A stretch of 38,625 nucleotides of DNA from an uncultured Ruminiclostridium sp. (GCA_910585505.1 CAJUFF010000006.1:1-38625), one strand, 5' to 3'. Shown: positions 9,040-17,596, numbered from the stretch's first letter. A program made the numbers and translations. The notes: generated by a model not told the origin, from the sequence alone.

Positions 9040-9083
9040 CGAGGTTCAGTAGAGGATGTTTACCACTGAACCGAGAGATGTCC

Positions 9084-9129
9084 ATTGCCGCTTCGGATAG
9101 AAAAAGCTTTTTCTATCCGAAGCGGCAAT
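9084..9129. repeat. Perfect 46-bp palindrome
   Basis: Positions 9084-9106 and 9107-9129 are exact reverse complements with no loop (centre AAAAAGCTTTTT). It lies 45 bp past the end of ysxC and next to the shared terminator. There is no proper U-run on either strand, so its role is unclear. Confidence 0.85.
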
Positions 9130-9173
9130 TATATTGGCTTCTTTATAGTTTTTTTATAATTTTGCTATTATTG

Positions 9174-9764
9174 CTACTGCTCCTCCCCGGCTATATCTTC
9201 AATAATACCTCTTATCTCCTCAACACCTTCCCCCGTTTCCGCGGAAAATGGTATCACGGTGATCTGGTCGGCACAGGGCAATTCGTTTTGCAAGGATTCC
9301 ATTCTCGCTTCACGCTGCGTTTTTTTCAACTTATCTGCTTTTGTGAGTACTATTACAAAAGGAATTTCACTGTTGATAAGAAAATTTATCATATGGATAT
9401 CGTCAGCGGTGGGCGGATGTCTGAAATCCACTAACTGGAACACCAGACCTAAATCGCGATCCGCCTGCAAGTATCCTTCGATAAGTCCCGCCCAGCGTTT
9501 TTTTTCGGTTTTCGCTACCTTTGCGTAACCGTAGCCGGGCAGATCCACAATGTGTATATTTTCCAGCGAATAAAAATTTATGGTAACCGTTTTTCCGGGA
9601 GTGGCGCTAACCCTCGCCAAAGATTTTCGGTTAAAGATTTTGTTTATAAGGGAAGATTTTCCTACGTTGGAGCGCCCGGAAAAAGCAATCTCAATTCGGT
9701 CGGATTCGGGTATCTGGCTGAATTTTCCGTAGGATGTCAGAAATTCCGCTTTGTTAAAATTCAT
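9174..9764 (-). CDS. ysxC: Ribosome-biogenesis GTPase YsxC/EngB (YihA family)
   Basis: Essential GTPase that helps assemble the large ribosomal subunit in B. subtilis. All nucleotide motifs are present: G1 GRSNVGKSS (residues 30-38), the switch region with TPGKT, G3 DLPGYG, G4 TKAD and G5 SAETGEG. Length 196 residues, as expected for the family. The ATG is preceded by AAAGGTG. It is the second gene behind the HExxH protein, 13 bp apart, on a transcript that ends at the terminator at 9006-9039. In many Firmicutes ysxC follows lon; here it does not. Confidence 0.97.
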   Translation of the reverse strand: MNFNKAEFLTSYGKFSQIPESDRIEIAFSGRSNVGKSSLINKIFNRKSLARVSATPGKTVTINFYSLENIHIVDLPGYGYAKVAKTEKKRWAGLIEGYLQADRDLGLVFQLVDFRHPPTADDIHMINFLINSEIPFVIVLTKADKLKKTQREARMESLQNELPCADQITVIPFSAETGEGVEEIRGIIEDIAGEEQ

Positions 9765-9777
9765 AGCTTGTCACCTT

Positions 9778-10239
9778 TTATTCCAGGTTGTTTAAACCGT
9801 CGTAAAGTTCGGTAAAGGATTTTCCTCTTTGGCAGCGGCCAAAGGAAAGCTCCCTGTTTTCTCCGAATTCCAGAAGAAAACATTTTGTTAATTCCTCAAC
9901 GGTCTGCTCCAGCGTCTCAAAAAAACCGCGGTAAGCAAAATCACGGGCGGACGTGTTTTCCTTGAAGGTGCTTAAAATCAATCCTTCCGTAAACTGATCT
10001 AAAGGATACATTTTAAGGTGCATCAGCTCATGTGCGACTACCTCTTCAAGATTTTCTTGTTTCGGATTGGTTTCGTTTAACAGGACAATGGCTTTTTTAT
10101 CACAGCAGTCTATTTTGATATCCCCGGTTTTCGGCCAGTTTTTGTCTGTGACCCATTGAAGTTTTATGTCCCAGTCGGGGATAAGCCTCAGCTTTTTGCA
10201 CCATTTATCAAAAACTAACGTTATTTTATCCTTGTCCAC
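9778..10239 (-). CDS. Small HExxH metallopeptidase-like protein
   Basis: 153 residues with a zinc-peptidase type HELMH (residues 70-74) in a predicted helix (NLEEVVAHELMHLKMY). The remainder shows no membrane helix or signal, so it is probably cytosolic. The frame is open to an ATG at 10278, but that ATG lies upstream of the -10 box (10269-10274). GTG at 10239 has GAAAGGA eight bases before it (10248-10254), so GTG is taken as the start. It is cotranscribed with ysxC. The fold is SprT/IrrE-like only in the loose sense of a lone HExxH; no third ligand can be assigned with confidence and the substrate is unknown. Confidence 0.72.
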   Translation of the reverse strand: MDKDKITLVFDKWCKKLRLIPDWDIKLQWVTDKNWPKTGDIKIDCCDKKAIVLLNETNPKQENLEEVVAHELMHLKMYPLDQFTEGLILSTFKENTSARDFAYRGFFETLEQTVEELTKCFLLEFGENRELSFGRCQRGKSFTELYDGLNNLE

Positions 10240-10268
10240 TTTAAATGTCCTTTCATAAATATATAATA

Positions 10269-10297
10269 ATTTTAACATAGCCGAAAAGATATGTCAA
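10269..10297 (-). promoter_or_regulatory. Sigma-A promoter for the HExxH-ysxC operon
   Basis: On the minus strand TTGACA (10297-10292), 17-bp spacer, TAAAAT (10274-10269), with TGT forming an extended -10. It decides the GTG start of the downstream gene. Confidence 0.8.
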
Positions 10298-10432
10298 TAG
10301 ATGAGTTTTTATTTTTAAGCGCTTTATATTATTTTTAAATCATTTTATATGCAGTCCTTAAATTCAGAAGAATATAAAAATTAGAACGTATCTGAAAAAC
10401 AAGCAATTTCATACAATTTCCTTAAACGAATT

Positions 10433-10595
10433 TAGGGCTTGTTTGAAAAATCGAAAACGCCGTTTTTTCGTCCCAAAACGGTCATCTTCTGCGTCAAAAA
10501 GCCTCGTCAAACGACGGTTTGACTGCGTTTTTTCCTTGAAACTAACCATTTTGGGTCAAATATCCGTCATTTCCTCTATTTTCAAACAATCCCTA
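10433..10595. repeat. ~163-bp element with 'agggcttgtttgaaaa' inverted ends (full copy)
   Basis: The left end AGGGCTTGTTTGAAAA (10434-10449) is inverted at the right end (TTTTCAAACAATCCCT, 10579-10594). The interior is itself partly palindromic around 10490-10540. About 78 bp of its right half reappear inverted at 14274-14352. It has no coding capacity and looks like a MITE. The rest of 10298-10769 is AT-rich spacer plus the fragment described at 10556-10717. Confidence 0.8.
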
Positions 10596-10717
10596 ATATC
10601 GCTATCCAAACAACCGGCGCAAGACATTTCATGGTAACAATGATTACAACAAACCTTGCAATTCATTCTGCAAGTGACCAACATACTTGTATCATTTTTT
10701 TCTTTTGGCATTTGCAT
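10556..10717 (-). pseudogene. Cysteine-rich gene remnant truncated by a repeat
   Basis: A 53-codon frame reads MQMPKEKNDTSMLVTCRMNC, then further Cys-rich sequence including CNHCYHEMSCAGCLD, and runs out inside the 10433-10595 element. The Cys spacing and CAGCLD recall DUF3795-type Cys-rich proteins, but the match is only by eye. No good ribosome site is visible. It is most likely the start of a small Cys-rich gene whose 3' part was lost when the element inserted. It could also be chance. Confidence 0.35.
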
Positions 10718-10769
10718 AGTTTCTTGCCGCTTTTTACAAATATGAATGTATCAATCCTTATTTTATAAA

Positions 10770-11492
10770 TCATTTTAACCTGTAAAGTCTTATCTTTGGA
10801 ATATGATTTATATATTTTCTCAACTTATCTTGCCTAAAAGGTTTCCCGTGTGCGGGATAAATCCATTCAGATTTTTCATTAATTAGTATATCCCATGAAT
10901 TTTGAAACGCCTTTTTATTTTCTACCCATATAGTAACATTTTTAAGACTTGGTATACCATTCATTGCGGCATCACCACAAAATATTTTATTTCCTATTTT
11001 GAGAGATATAGAGTCCGAAGTATGTCCAGGTGTAAACAAAATTTTTCCCTGCAATATGTTTTCTACATTCATTAGATTTTGGGGTGATATTTCTATAAAC
11101 CTGTCGATGTATTGCTTATCAATCGCAGGAAAAAGATGTTTTCCTTTACCAATTAGTCCCATAAACTTACAAAAGACTAATGCCATTAAACTGCTACAAC
11201 CGCCTACAAATGAATTTTGCCCCTTTAAAAGCGTGTACATAGCCCGATTATGTATGATAACTTTTATATCAGGGTATTTTGACAGTAATTCATTTAGGAA
11301 TCCCGCATGGTCATCATGTGCATGAGTTAGAAAAACATATTTAATCTTAGATAAAGTAATATCCTGCTTATATGCTCGTTTCTCTACCCTTTTTAGGCTA
11401 TGCTCATATCCTGTATCAATCATAATATAACTTTCCAAGGTATGATAAATATAAGTATTCATTACCCTGCTTCCTACATTATATATATCCAT
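10770..11492 (-). CDS. Metallo-beta-lactamase-fold hydrolase
   Basis: 240 residues with the family's metal sites: THAHDDH (His57, His59, Asp61, His62), PGHTSDS in the middle, an FCGDAAM aspartate and a final YPAHGKP histidine. Such proteins hydrolyse thioesters, lactones or phosphoesters; the substrate is not readable here. The frame extends to a TTG at 11504, but that TTG overlaps the GGAG ribosome site. ATG 11492 sits six bases after it and is preferred. It is AT-rich with codons unlike folD or lgt, and lies among repeats and gene fragments, suggesting acquisition. Probably cytosolic. Confidence 0.85.
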   Translation of the reverse strand: MDIYNVGSRVMNTYIYHTLESYIMIDTGYEHSLKRVEKRAYKQDITLSKIKYVFLTHAHDDHAGFLNELLSKYPDIKVIIHNRAMYTLLKGQNSFVGGCSSLMALVFCKFMGLIGKGKHLFPAIDKQYIDRFIEISPQNLMNVENILQGKILFTPGHTSDSISLKIGNKIFCGDAAMNGIPSLKNVTIWVENKKAFQNSWDILINEKSEWIYPAHGKPFRQDKLRKYINHIPKIRLYRLK

Positions 11493-11583
11493 AGTTAACT
11501 CCAATTTGTTTATTCTTTGATGCAGAAAGCGTCAGCAGTTAACAGAAATTGTGACTTTTCATACAATCCATAATATAAAAGTG

Positions 11584-11654
11584 AAAAAAAATTTCCCGCA
11601 AGCCGAATGAATATTCACACCTAAGCGTTCCCATAAACTTCTGCTTGCGGAAAA
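11584..11654 (-). terminator. Terminator after the GGDEF-EAL gene, with long loop
   Basis: On the minus strand CCGCAAGC (near 11650) pairs with GCTTGCGG (near 11596) and is followed by eight T (plus-strand A run 11584-11591). The ~38-nt loop is unusually long for a simple terminator. The remainder of 11505-11751 holds the leader of the downstream lactamase-fold gene and no recognisable gene. Confidence 0.6.
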
Positions 11655-11751
11655 TGGAAAATTGTCATAAATTCTTTAAATGTAATTACGCATAAGGAAT
11701 GTTTGCTTGTTTAATAAAAGTTTTTGATTTTTTCTTTTTTTGCTTATTTAT

Positions 11752-13557
11752 TTAACTCTTTACTCCTCCGTATTCCATCACCAACGCATTAACATCGTCC
11801 CCCTCCAAGGGTCTGCTGAACAAAAATCCCTGTATACAGTCGCAGGATCTGCTCCTAAGATAATCAAGCTGCTCACTGTACTCCACGCCTTCGGCAATAA
11901 CCGTCATTCCCAAAGTGTGCGCAAGCCTGATAATGGTATCGACAATGCTTTTGCCGTTAGCGTCCTCACCGATAACGTCTACAAATGATTTATCTATTTT
12001 CAGTGTATCAATAGGCAGTGTTCTTAAGTAACTCAGTGACGAATATCCCGTTCCGAAGTCATCAATTGACGCCTTGATATTCATGCGTTTAAGCTGCATC
12101 AGCATTTCCGCCGTCTCCTCCACGGAATTCAGCAGCAGGGTTTCGGTAACTTCAAGCTCTAATTGACCGCTGTTGGCGCCGCTGTCAAGAAGCGCCTTGC
12201 TCACAGATTTAACGAAATCCTTTTCTCTGAACTGCTTTGAGGAAATATTAACCGACATTATTGCATCGGAACCGTAAAGCTTTGTTATCTCCGCCAGCTT
12301 TTTACAAGCTTTTTCAAGAATCCATTGTCCCAAAATCGAAATAAAGTTGATCTCCTCGGCTATCGGAATAAAAGAAACGGGACTTATATTGCCCAGATAA
12401 GGTGAATTCCATCGGATAAGAGCCTCAAATCCCCTCAGCTTTTTATTTGGGAAAAACTGGGGCTGATATACAAGATAAAATTCTTCGTTTTCAAGCGCAC
12501 TGCGCATATAAGTGGCAATACGGCTGTGAAAATCAATTTCTATCTGCATATTGCGGTCAAAAAGAACATAGCGGTTTTTGCCCTCGTTTTTAGCCTTGTT
12601 AAGAGCAATATCCGCACTTTTCAGAAGCTTGGAGCAGGTGTCACCGTCCTTGGGGTAGGAAGCGGTGCCAAAGCTCGCATTAACATATAGTCCGTGTCCC
12701 CCGTCCGCCTGAAAGCAAGCGGCAAAAGCGCGGTAAATCTCGTCAACATATTTCCCGCAATCCTCATCGGTATAATGTGAAATGCTTATTATAACAAATT
12801 CGTCGCCGCCGAGCCTTCCACAGATATCATCGTTATCCGCCGCCAACAACAGCCGTCTCGATACCTCGGCAAGCACTTTGTCTCCGGTTTCGTGTCCTTT
12901 GCTTTCATTTATTGCCTTAAAGTTGTCAAGTCCCACAAAAATTATGGAAAACGGCGTTTTGTGGGCAATAAGGTCAATTATTTCTTCTTTTATCTTTATA
13001 CGATTTGCCAAAGAAGTGAGCTGATCGTAAAAAGCCAGATTATAAAGCTCTCTTTCGTTTTTGTCAATTATCCTTGAACTTTCTTCAACCTTTTTGTTGG
13101 CTGCGTCAGCCTTTTTCATAAATTCATCCCGTTCCGAGCTTTCTTTAAGAAGAGGACTCAGACGGCTGTTAATCCTTTGAAGTATTATGTGTACCAATAA
13201 CACAACCGATACTACAGTCAAAGAGAAAATCAAGCCATAGACGGTCTCGGTATTGTTCAGCCCCCCGCCGAATGCAGCCTTTGCCGTATAATGTCCTACT
13301 CTTGCCACATTCAGAATCAGCGACAGCACAAAACCGGCGTTAAGTGTGCTTACAGTCATTGTTACTGAACCCAATGCAACGAAAAACTCCATTACCACAC
13401 AAAACAGCGTGCCGTTCTCTCTACCCGCCGAATATTCCCAAAACGTAAGTCCCAAAAGCGACAGCGCAAACCCTGCGTTAAGTACAATAAGCAGCTTTCT
13501 GCTTTTATCGGGCGAAGACTTTTTCCACAGTGAAATAATATTTTTCAAAAGGATCAC
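11752..13557 (-). CDS. Membrane-bound GGDEF-EAL protein (cyclic di-GMP turnover)
   Basis: 601 residues. About four hydrophobic helices fill residues 20-130, then a charged coiled linker (about 135-175), a GGDEF domain (from DQLTSLANR) and an EAL domain. GGDEF is intact (GRLGGDEFVII) but no RxxD inhibitory site is seen just upstream. The EAL domain keeps FEALIRW, VNISSKQF, ELEVTE, DDFGTGYSS, TLKIDKSF, AEGVE and the QGFLFSRP end, so phosphodiesterase activity is likely. The net direction cannot be read. The start is a GTG with a poor ribosome site. It is monocistronic and ends at the long-loop terminator. It probably senses a membrane signal and may affect the pilus genes of this window (speculative). 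Confidence 0.93.
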   Translation of the reverse strand: MILLKNIISLWKKSSPDKSRKLLIVLNAGFALSLLGLTFWEYSAGRENGTLFCVVMEFFVALGSVTMTVSTLNAGFVLSLILNVARVGHYTAKAAFGGGLNNTETVYGLIFSLTVVSVVLLVHIILQRINSRLSPLLKESSERDEFMKKADAANKKVEESSRIIDKNERELYNLAFYDQLTSLANRIKIKEEIIDLIAHKTPFSIIFVGLDNFKAINESKGHETGDKVLAEVSRRLLLAADNDDICGRLGGDEFVIISISHYTDEDCGKYVDEIYRAFAACFQADGGHGLYVNASFGTASYPKDGDTCSKLLKSADIALNKAKNEGKNRYVLFDRNMQIEIDFHSRIATYMRSALENEEFYLVYQPQFFPNKKLRGFEALIRWNSPYLGNISPVSFIPIAEEINFISILGQWILEKACKKLAEITKLYGSDAIMSVNISSKQFREKDFVKSVSKALLDSGANSGQLELEVTETLLLNSVEETAEMLMQLKRMNIKASIDDFGTGYSSLSYLRTLPIDTLKIDKSFVDVIGEDANGKSIVDTIIRLAHTLGMTVIAEGVEYSEQLDYLRSRSCDCIQGFLFSRPLEGDDVNALVMEYGGVKS

Positions 13558-14084
13558 TCACATTTCTTTATAATTTTTTGGTCGCGGTAAAGTCGGTATA
13601 TAACATTATAGATTTTTTGAAAATTCGCAATTTGCATAATTTATACTGACTGGGAGCGCTTTCTGTGTTAAAGGCTGCCAAAAAGTTAACTCTTTGGGAT
13701 AACTATAAAATAATGTCGTATTCTTCCTCTTTTTTCTTTGAAATCGCCATGTATTAATATAATTGTACAAAAATGCTTAGTTTTTATATGCGTCCCAATC
13801 CCTTTAAAACTTAAAATAAAGCGATTGGGATACAATACCATTTGTTTTTAACTCGAATTATTGACATTTTTTTAAGTTGTTGGAACAGCCAAAAAGTATT
13901 ATATATAGCATAGCATTTTTTTACAATTTTGTCAAGTTAAAAGTGCATAATTATGTAACTTAATACAACTATATATACAGCATATTCTACAAAGCGTGTT
14001 ATGTAAAAAGAAAAATGGGCTGGAAATGCGAATTTTACTTGATTAAAAATTACACCCTAAGCACTGATTTTTAATTAACCGTAT

Positions 14085-14248
14085 TAGAACCTGTCCACAT
14101 AGGAATTGGCACGCGTCTTTTTGGCACATTTTACCGATGACTGCGTTAAAATTTCTTGACTTGCGACAGCAAGCCTGCAAAATTTTGCCTTGTCCCCGGC
14201 AAAATCTGCTCAAAAATCCACGCACCATTCTTATGTGGACAGGTTCTT
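14085..14248. repeat. ~165-bp imperfect-palindrome element, copy 1
   Basis: Inverted ends: AGAACCTGTCCACATA at 14086 and its near-complement ending at 14247. It shares the interior order 'ctgcgttaaaa...cttgac...gccttgtc' with copies at 17337-17507 (inverted) and 36349-36511. The chance frame of 61 codons on the minus strand is not a gene. A short palindrome ends ten bases before it. Confidence 0.85.
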
Positions 14249-14273
14249 ATTTGTCTGTATCTTGATCATAGAT

Positions 14274-14391
14274 TAGGGCTTGTTTGAAAATAGAGGAAAT
14301 GACGGATATCTGACACAAAATGGTTAGCTTCAAGGAAAAAACGCAGTCAAACCGGCGTATTTCAAGGAGTTTGCGGTGTTGCCTGAATTGT
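14274..14391. repeat. Composite repeat: half of one element joined to part of another
   Basis: 14274-14352 is a diverged inverted copy of the right half of the element at 10433-10595 (about 78 bp, a handful of mismatches). 14353-14391 contains AAACTCCTTGAAATACGCCG (minus strand) and AGGCAACACCGC, which match the interior and the end of the element near 36825-36973. This suggests nested insertion or recombination between related elements. Confidence 0.65.
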
Positions 14392-14435
14392 TCTGCCAGA
14401 GACGGCGTTATCTCTGCAATTTCCAAAAACATCAT
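14382..14435 (-). pseudogene. N-terminal gene fragment cut by the composite repeat
   Basis: From ATG 14435 the frame reads MMFLEIAEITPSLAEQFR and then enters repeat sequence. A strong GGAGG ribosome site lies five bases upstream, and a promoter-like pair (TTTAAA 14579-14574, 17 bp, TATATT 14556-14551, minus strand) is about 115 bp upstream. So the control signals of a real gene seem to remain while the body is gone. The original product is not recognisable. Confidence 0.4.
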
Positions 14436-14648
14436 TTTTTCCTCCGTAAAACAGTATCTACGATCTTTTCCCAGATTTCCTGACAGCGTTCATTTGATTT
14501 TGATATTTACAGCCCGGACTCACATTTTTTATTAATAAATACCCGTTCATAATATACCTTACTTTTACGAATTTTTAAAGAGAATGTGTAAAGAAGCTCT
14601 GATTTTTTTGTTTTTTTTGTGAAACCTATGGAAATTTTAAGCAAAATA

Positions 14649-14657
14649 TGCTATACT
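14649..14657 (+). promoter_or_regulatory. Extended -10 promoter of the M16 operon
   Basis: TGCTATACT at 14649-14657 is a good extended -10; the -35 region is weak. It is 43 bp upstream of ATG 14701, which has a GAAAGG ribosome site. Confidence 0.55.
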
Positions 14658-14700
14658 AATTATAATTGTTCTCTTATACAAAACATGAAAGGTCGAAATC

Positions 14701-16002
14701 ATGCCGAATAAATTTCAGCGCCATGAAATAGGAAAAGAAGTATTTTTCAGCAGCGTCACAGATTCGCGTTTCAAATTCAATATGATTTCTGTAAGCTTTT
14801 TAGTCCCGCTTTCGGAGGAAACGGCATCGGAATACGCATTGGTTTCCCGTGTTCTCGATAAAGCGAGCAAGGAATATCCTACCTTTGCAAAGCTGAGCAA
14901 CAAGCTTTCCTCGCTGTATAACGCACGGCTCGGCGGAGGAGTTATACCATTCGGGGACTCACAGGTAGTCTGTATGGATATAGAATATATCGACAACAAA
15001 TACGCCTTGGAAAATGAGAAAGTGGAGGAAGAGGCGATAAAGATACTCTTAAGCTGCTTGCTGGATCCGTTGCTGGAAAACGGGGTTTTCCCCGAAAAAA
15101 CCGTTTCCTTAGAGCGCCGGATACTTATCGACGATATAGAATCGGAAATTAACGATAAACAGGCTTATGCAAACCACAAATCGGATCAGATAATGTATAA
15201 AGGCGAGCCGTCCTCCGTAAGGGCTTTGGGAAGCGTGGAGCAAGCGAAAAGATTAACTCCGCTCACCGCCTTTAACGCCTACAAAAGACTTATAAAGCAT
15301 GCGAGAGTGGAAATAGTATGCTCAGGGTGCAGCGACTTTTCTTCCGCCGAAAAAACCGTTTCAAAAGCTTTTTCAAGGCTTGAAAGAAGCGACTTTTTCA
15401 TGTGTTTTACAAAAAAAAGCCCCTTAAAACCAAAGCCGCAGCGTGTAACGGAGGAAATGCCCGTAAATCAAAGCAAGCTTGTTGTCGGCTTCAAGACCGA
15501 GTGTGAAAACTACCCCGCTTTATATGTAATGAATGCCGTATATGGGGGTACTTCAACTTCAAGGCTGTTTATAAACGTAAGGGAAAAAATGTCCCTTTGT
15601 TATTACTGCTGGTCGGGGGTGGACAGATACAAAGGCGCTTTGCTGGTTAACAGCGGAGTGGATAACGAAAACCTTGAAAAAGCGGAAAATGAAATTATCG
15701 CACAGATGGAATCGGTCAAACGGGGCGATTTTACCGATGAGGATATGGAACAGGCGAAAATGTACCGCAAAAACGGGCTGAAAACCTATAACGACAGTCT
15801 GAAGGGCATAGCGGCATGGTACTTGATGTGCATTTACAACGATGATATAAAATCGCCGGAGGACGCGATAAAGGAAAACGACGATGTGACAAGGGAAGAA
15901 ATTATAGAAGCCGCCCGCTCGGTAAAGCTTGATACGGTATACGCGCTTGTACCGCCGCAGACCGAAAAAAACCATGATGAAAAGAAGGAGGCTCTTGATT
16001 GA
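14701..16002 (+). CDS. M16 family peptidase-like protein, non-catalytic partner (YfmF type)
   Basis: 433 residues with the M16 two-domain layout but no HxxEH zinc motif in the N-terminal domain, as in B. subtilis YfmF and the beta subunits of M16B peptidases. The C-terminal half has the family features GGTSTSRLFINVREKMSLCYY and VNSGVDNENLEKA. It overlaps the catalytic partner by four bases (TTGA), pointing to equimolar expression of a heterodimer. No signal peptide is seen. In some Firmicutes this pair sits with pgsA and rodZ-like genes; here lgt and folD follow. A role in peptide clearance or signal processing is inferred, not shown. Confidence 0.88.
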   Translation: MPNKFQRHEIGKEVFFSSVTDSRFKFNMISVSFLVPLSEETASEYALVSRVLDKASKEYPTFAKLSNKLSSLYNARLGGGVIPFGDSQVVCMDIEYIDNKYALENEKVEEEAIKILLSCLLDPLLENGVFPEKTVSLERRILIDDIESEINDKQAYANHKSDQIMYKGEPSSVRALGSVEQAKRLTPLTAFNAYKRLIKHARVEIVCSGCSDFSSAEKTVSKAFSRLERSDFFMCFTKKSPLKPKPQRVTEEMPVNQSKLVVGFKTECENYPALYVMNAVYGGTSTSRLFINVREKMSLCYYCWSGVDRYKGALLVNSGVDNENLEKAENEIIAQMESVKRGDFTDEDMEQAKMYRKNGLKTYNDSLKGIAAWYLMCIYNDDIKSPEDAIKENDDVTREEIIEAARSVKLDTVYALVPPQTEKNHDEKKEALD

Positions 16003-17282
16003 ACTATCAGAAGGAGATCGTCAAAAGCGCGGGAATAGGGGAACAGTATTTTAAAATAAAGCATACCAGCGGCTGTACCATATGTCTCTATCCTATGGAG
16101 GGTTTCAGCACAGTGTATGCCATGTTCGGAGTGAATTTCGGTTCCATTGACGCCGCTTATAAAAATAAAAATGACGGTGAGTTTACTTCGATGCCCGAAG
16201 GAACCGCACATTTTCTTGAGCATAAGCTTTTTGAAAACAAGAACGGAAGCGCACTTGATCTGTTTGGAAAAACAGGAGCCAACGCAAACGCTTTTACGGC
16301 CTTTGACAAAACCGCCTACCTGTTTTACTGCTCCCAGAAATTCGAGGAAAATCTGGAAATACTTTTAAACTTTGTTCAGGATCCTTATTTTACCGATGAA
16401 ACGGTGGAAAAGGAAAAAGGTATCATCGAGCAGGAAATTATGATGTATGATGATGACCCCGGCTGGCATTTATTTATGAACAGCTATCTGTCGGCGTATC
16501 ACAATCACCCTATACGAATACCCATAGCCGGCACAAAGGAAAGCATCGCCAAAATAGATAAGGAAACGCTTTACCGCTGTTACAGCGCCTTTTACAACCT
16601 TAACAACGCCTATATTTCAATAGCGGGAGGCTTTGACCCCGATAAGGCGCTTGAAATATGCGACAGACTGCTGAAGCCATCCTCGGGCGGAGCGATTGAA
16701 AGGCTTGTGCCGAAAGAACCTTACGAGATAAAGGAAAAAACAACAAAAACTAAGCTTACATGTTCCAAACCCATGTTTGAGATTTTGTACAAATTTCCCG
16801 AAAAGACCCCCGCCGAATCACAGAGGGCTTATATAATATACAGCATAATGCTTGAGGTGTGTCTCGGAAAAACATCCTCTTTTTATACGGAAATGTATGA
16901 GCAGGAGTTGGTTGACGGCGGTTTCAGCGTAGGGGCTTACGGTATGCGCGGCTTGTTTATGTGTTATATATCGGGAGACTCCAAGGATCCCGAACTGCTT
17001 TTGGGAAAGATAAACGCGGAATTGACGCGGCTTAGAACGGAGCTTCCCGACAAAACCGAGTTTGAAAACATAAAAAAACGCACATACGGAGAGCTTTTAA
17101 GCTGCTACGGCGATGTTGCCACGGTTGCCAACTCGATGCTGAACGCGGAAATAATGGGAATTACCGCCTTTGACGGTATCGAGACGGCGGCGTCGGTTAC
17201 TTATGAAGATATAGTCGAAGCTTTAATGGCAATTGATTTGGATAACTGCTCCATCTCCGTTGTAGAACCTGTTTTGGATTAA
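15999..17282 (+). CDS. M16 zinc peptidase, catalytic subunit (YfmH type)
   Basis: 427 residues. The inverted zinc motif HFLEH is at residues 71-75, and the third ligand is a glutamate in GIIEQEIMMYDDDP (Glu144 or Glu146). The C-terminal half has the usual GKTSSFYTEMYEQELV and a Tyr-Gly-Met-Arg-Gly segment. The start is TTG 15999, overlapping the previous stop as TTGA, supported by AAGGAGG at 15985-15991 with seven bases of spacing. Together with the upstream gene it should form an M16B-type heterodimer that degrades unfolded peptides in a closed chamber. Cytosolic by sequence. Confidence 0.92.
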   Translation: MNYQKEIVKSAGIGEQYFKIKHTSGCTICLYPMEGFSTVYAMFGVNFGSIDAAYKNKNDGEFTSMPEGTAHFLEHKLFENKNGSALDLFGKTGANANAFTAFDKTAYLFYCSQKFEENLEILLNFVQDPYFTDETVEKEKGIIEQEIMMYDDDPGWHLFMNSYLSAYHNHPIRIPIAGTKESIAKIDKETLYRCYSAFYNLNNAYISIAGGFDPDKALEICDRLLKPSSGGAIERLVPKEPYEIKEKTTKTKLTCSKPMFEILYKFPEKTPAESQRAYIIYSIMLEVCLGKTSSFYTEMYEQELVDGGFSVGAYGMRGLFMCYISGDSKDPELLLGKINAELTRLRTELPDKTEFENIKKRTYGELLSCYGDVATVANSMLNAEIMGITAFDGIETAASVTYEDIVEALMAIDLDNCSISVVEPVLD

Positions 17283-17290
17283 TACTAATA

Positions 17291-17327
17291 CTTTTTAAAA
17301 CTTCGGGCATTACGTCAATTTAAAAAG
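17291..17327. repeat. Short palindrome with TAATACTAA flank
   Basis: CTTTTTAAA (17291-17299) pairs with TTTAAAAAG (17319-17327). It is preceded by TAATACTAATA and contains ATTACGTCAATTTAA, a 15-mer nearly repeated at 21440-21454. It lies ten bases before a copy of the ~165-bp element. Confidence 0.55.
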
Positions 17328-17336
17328 GCACTGGTA

Positions 17337-17507
17337 TAAGAACCTGTATTCAAAAGATTTGTGCGCGGGTTTTCAAGCAAATTTTATCAAATATAAGGCA
17401 ATAATCCGCAGACGGACAGCTTTCGCGATATGTTCGCAAGGATTTTTTACGCAGACAGTGACGATTTCTATTAAAAAGGTGTGTGCTTACTCCTGCGGAA
17501 AGATTCT
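17337..17507. repeat. ~165-bp imperfect-palindrome element, diverged inverted copy 2
   Basis: In inverted orientation it follows the copy at 36349-36511: ATAAGAACCTGT at the left end, GCGGGTTTTCAAGCAAATTT, AAGGCAATAATCCGCAGACG, AAGGATTTTTTACGCAG and a right end near AGATTCT. Identity is clearly lower than between the other two copies. It fills most of the M16-lgt gap. Confidence 0.65.
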
Positions 17508-17596
17508 GAGTTTTTGCTTGATATACAGAAAAAATAACAGCAGAAAGGACGGTACAGCGCCGAGATAACATAAATTCGGCGTCTGAAAGACAATTT

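Larger units (their letters stand above)
13558..14700. other. 1.1-kb repeat-rich intergenic region
   Basis: Holds no intact gene. It contains a short palindrome at 13792-13831 (TCCCAATC and CTTTA arms with one mismatch), another at 14042-14075 (ATTAAAAAT arms), a 164-bp element at 14085-14248, a composite repeat at 14274-14391, a truncated gene start on the minus strand at about 14382-14435, and the promoter and leader of the M16 peptidase gene. A lone TATAAT on the minus strand near 13607 may belong to the GGDEF-EAL gene. Confidence 0.7.

Noticed and set aside
9009..9434. Plus-strand 141-codon frame over the ysxC end
   Set aside because: Starts inside a terminator hairpin and is antisense to YsxC motifs.
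11505..11751. Cyclic di-GMP riboswitch near the GGDEF-EAL gene
   Set aside because: The long-loop hairpin has none of the conserved c-di-GMP-I or -II elements and is followed by a U-run, so it fits a terminator of the upstream gene.
14043..14228. 61-codon minus-strand frame as a gene
   Set aside because: It lies within the 165-bp repeat element and a flanking palindrome; no ribosome site.
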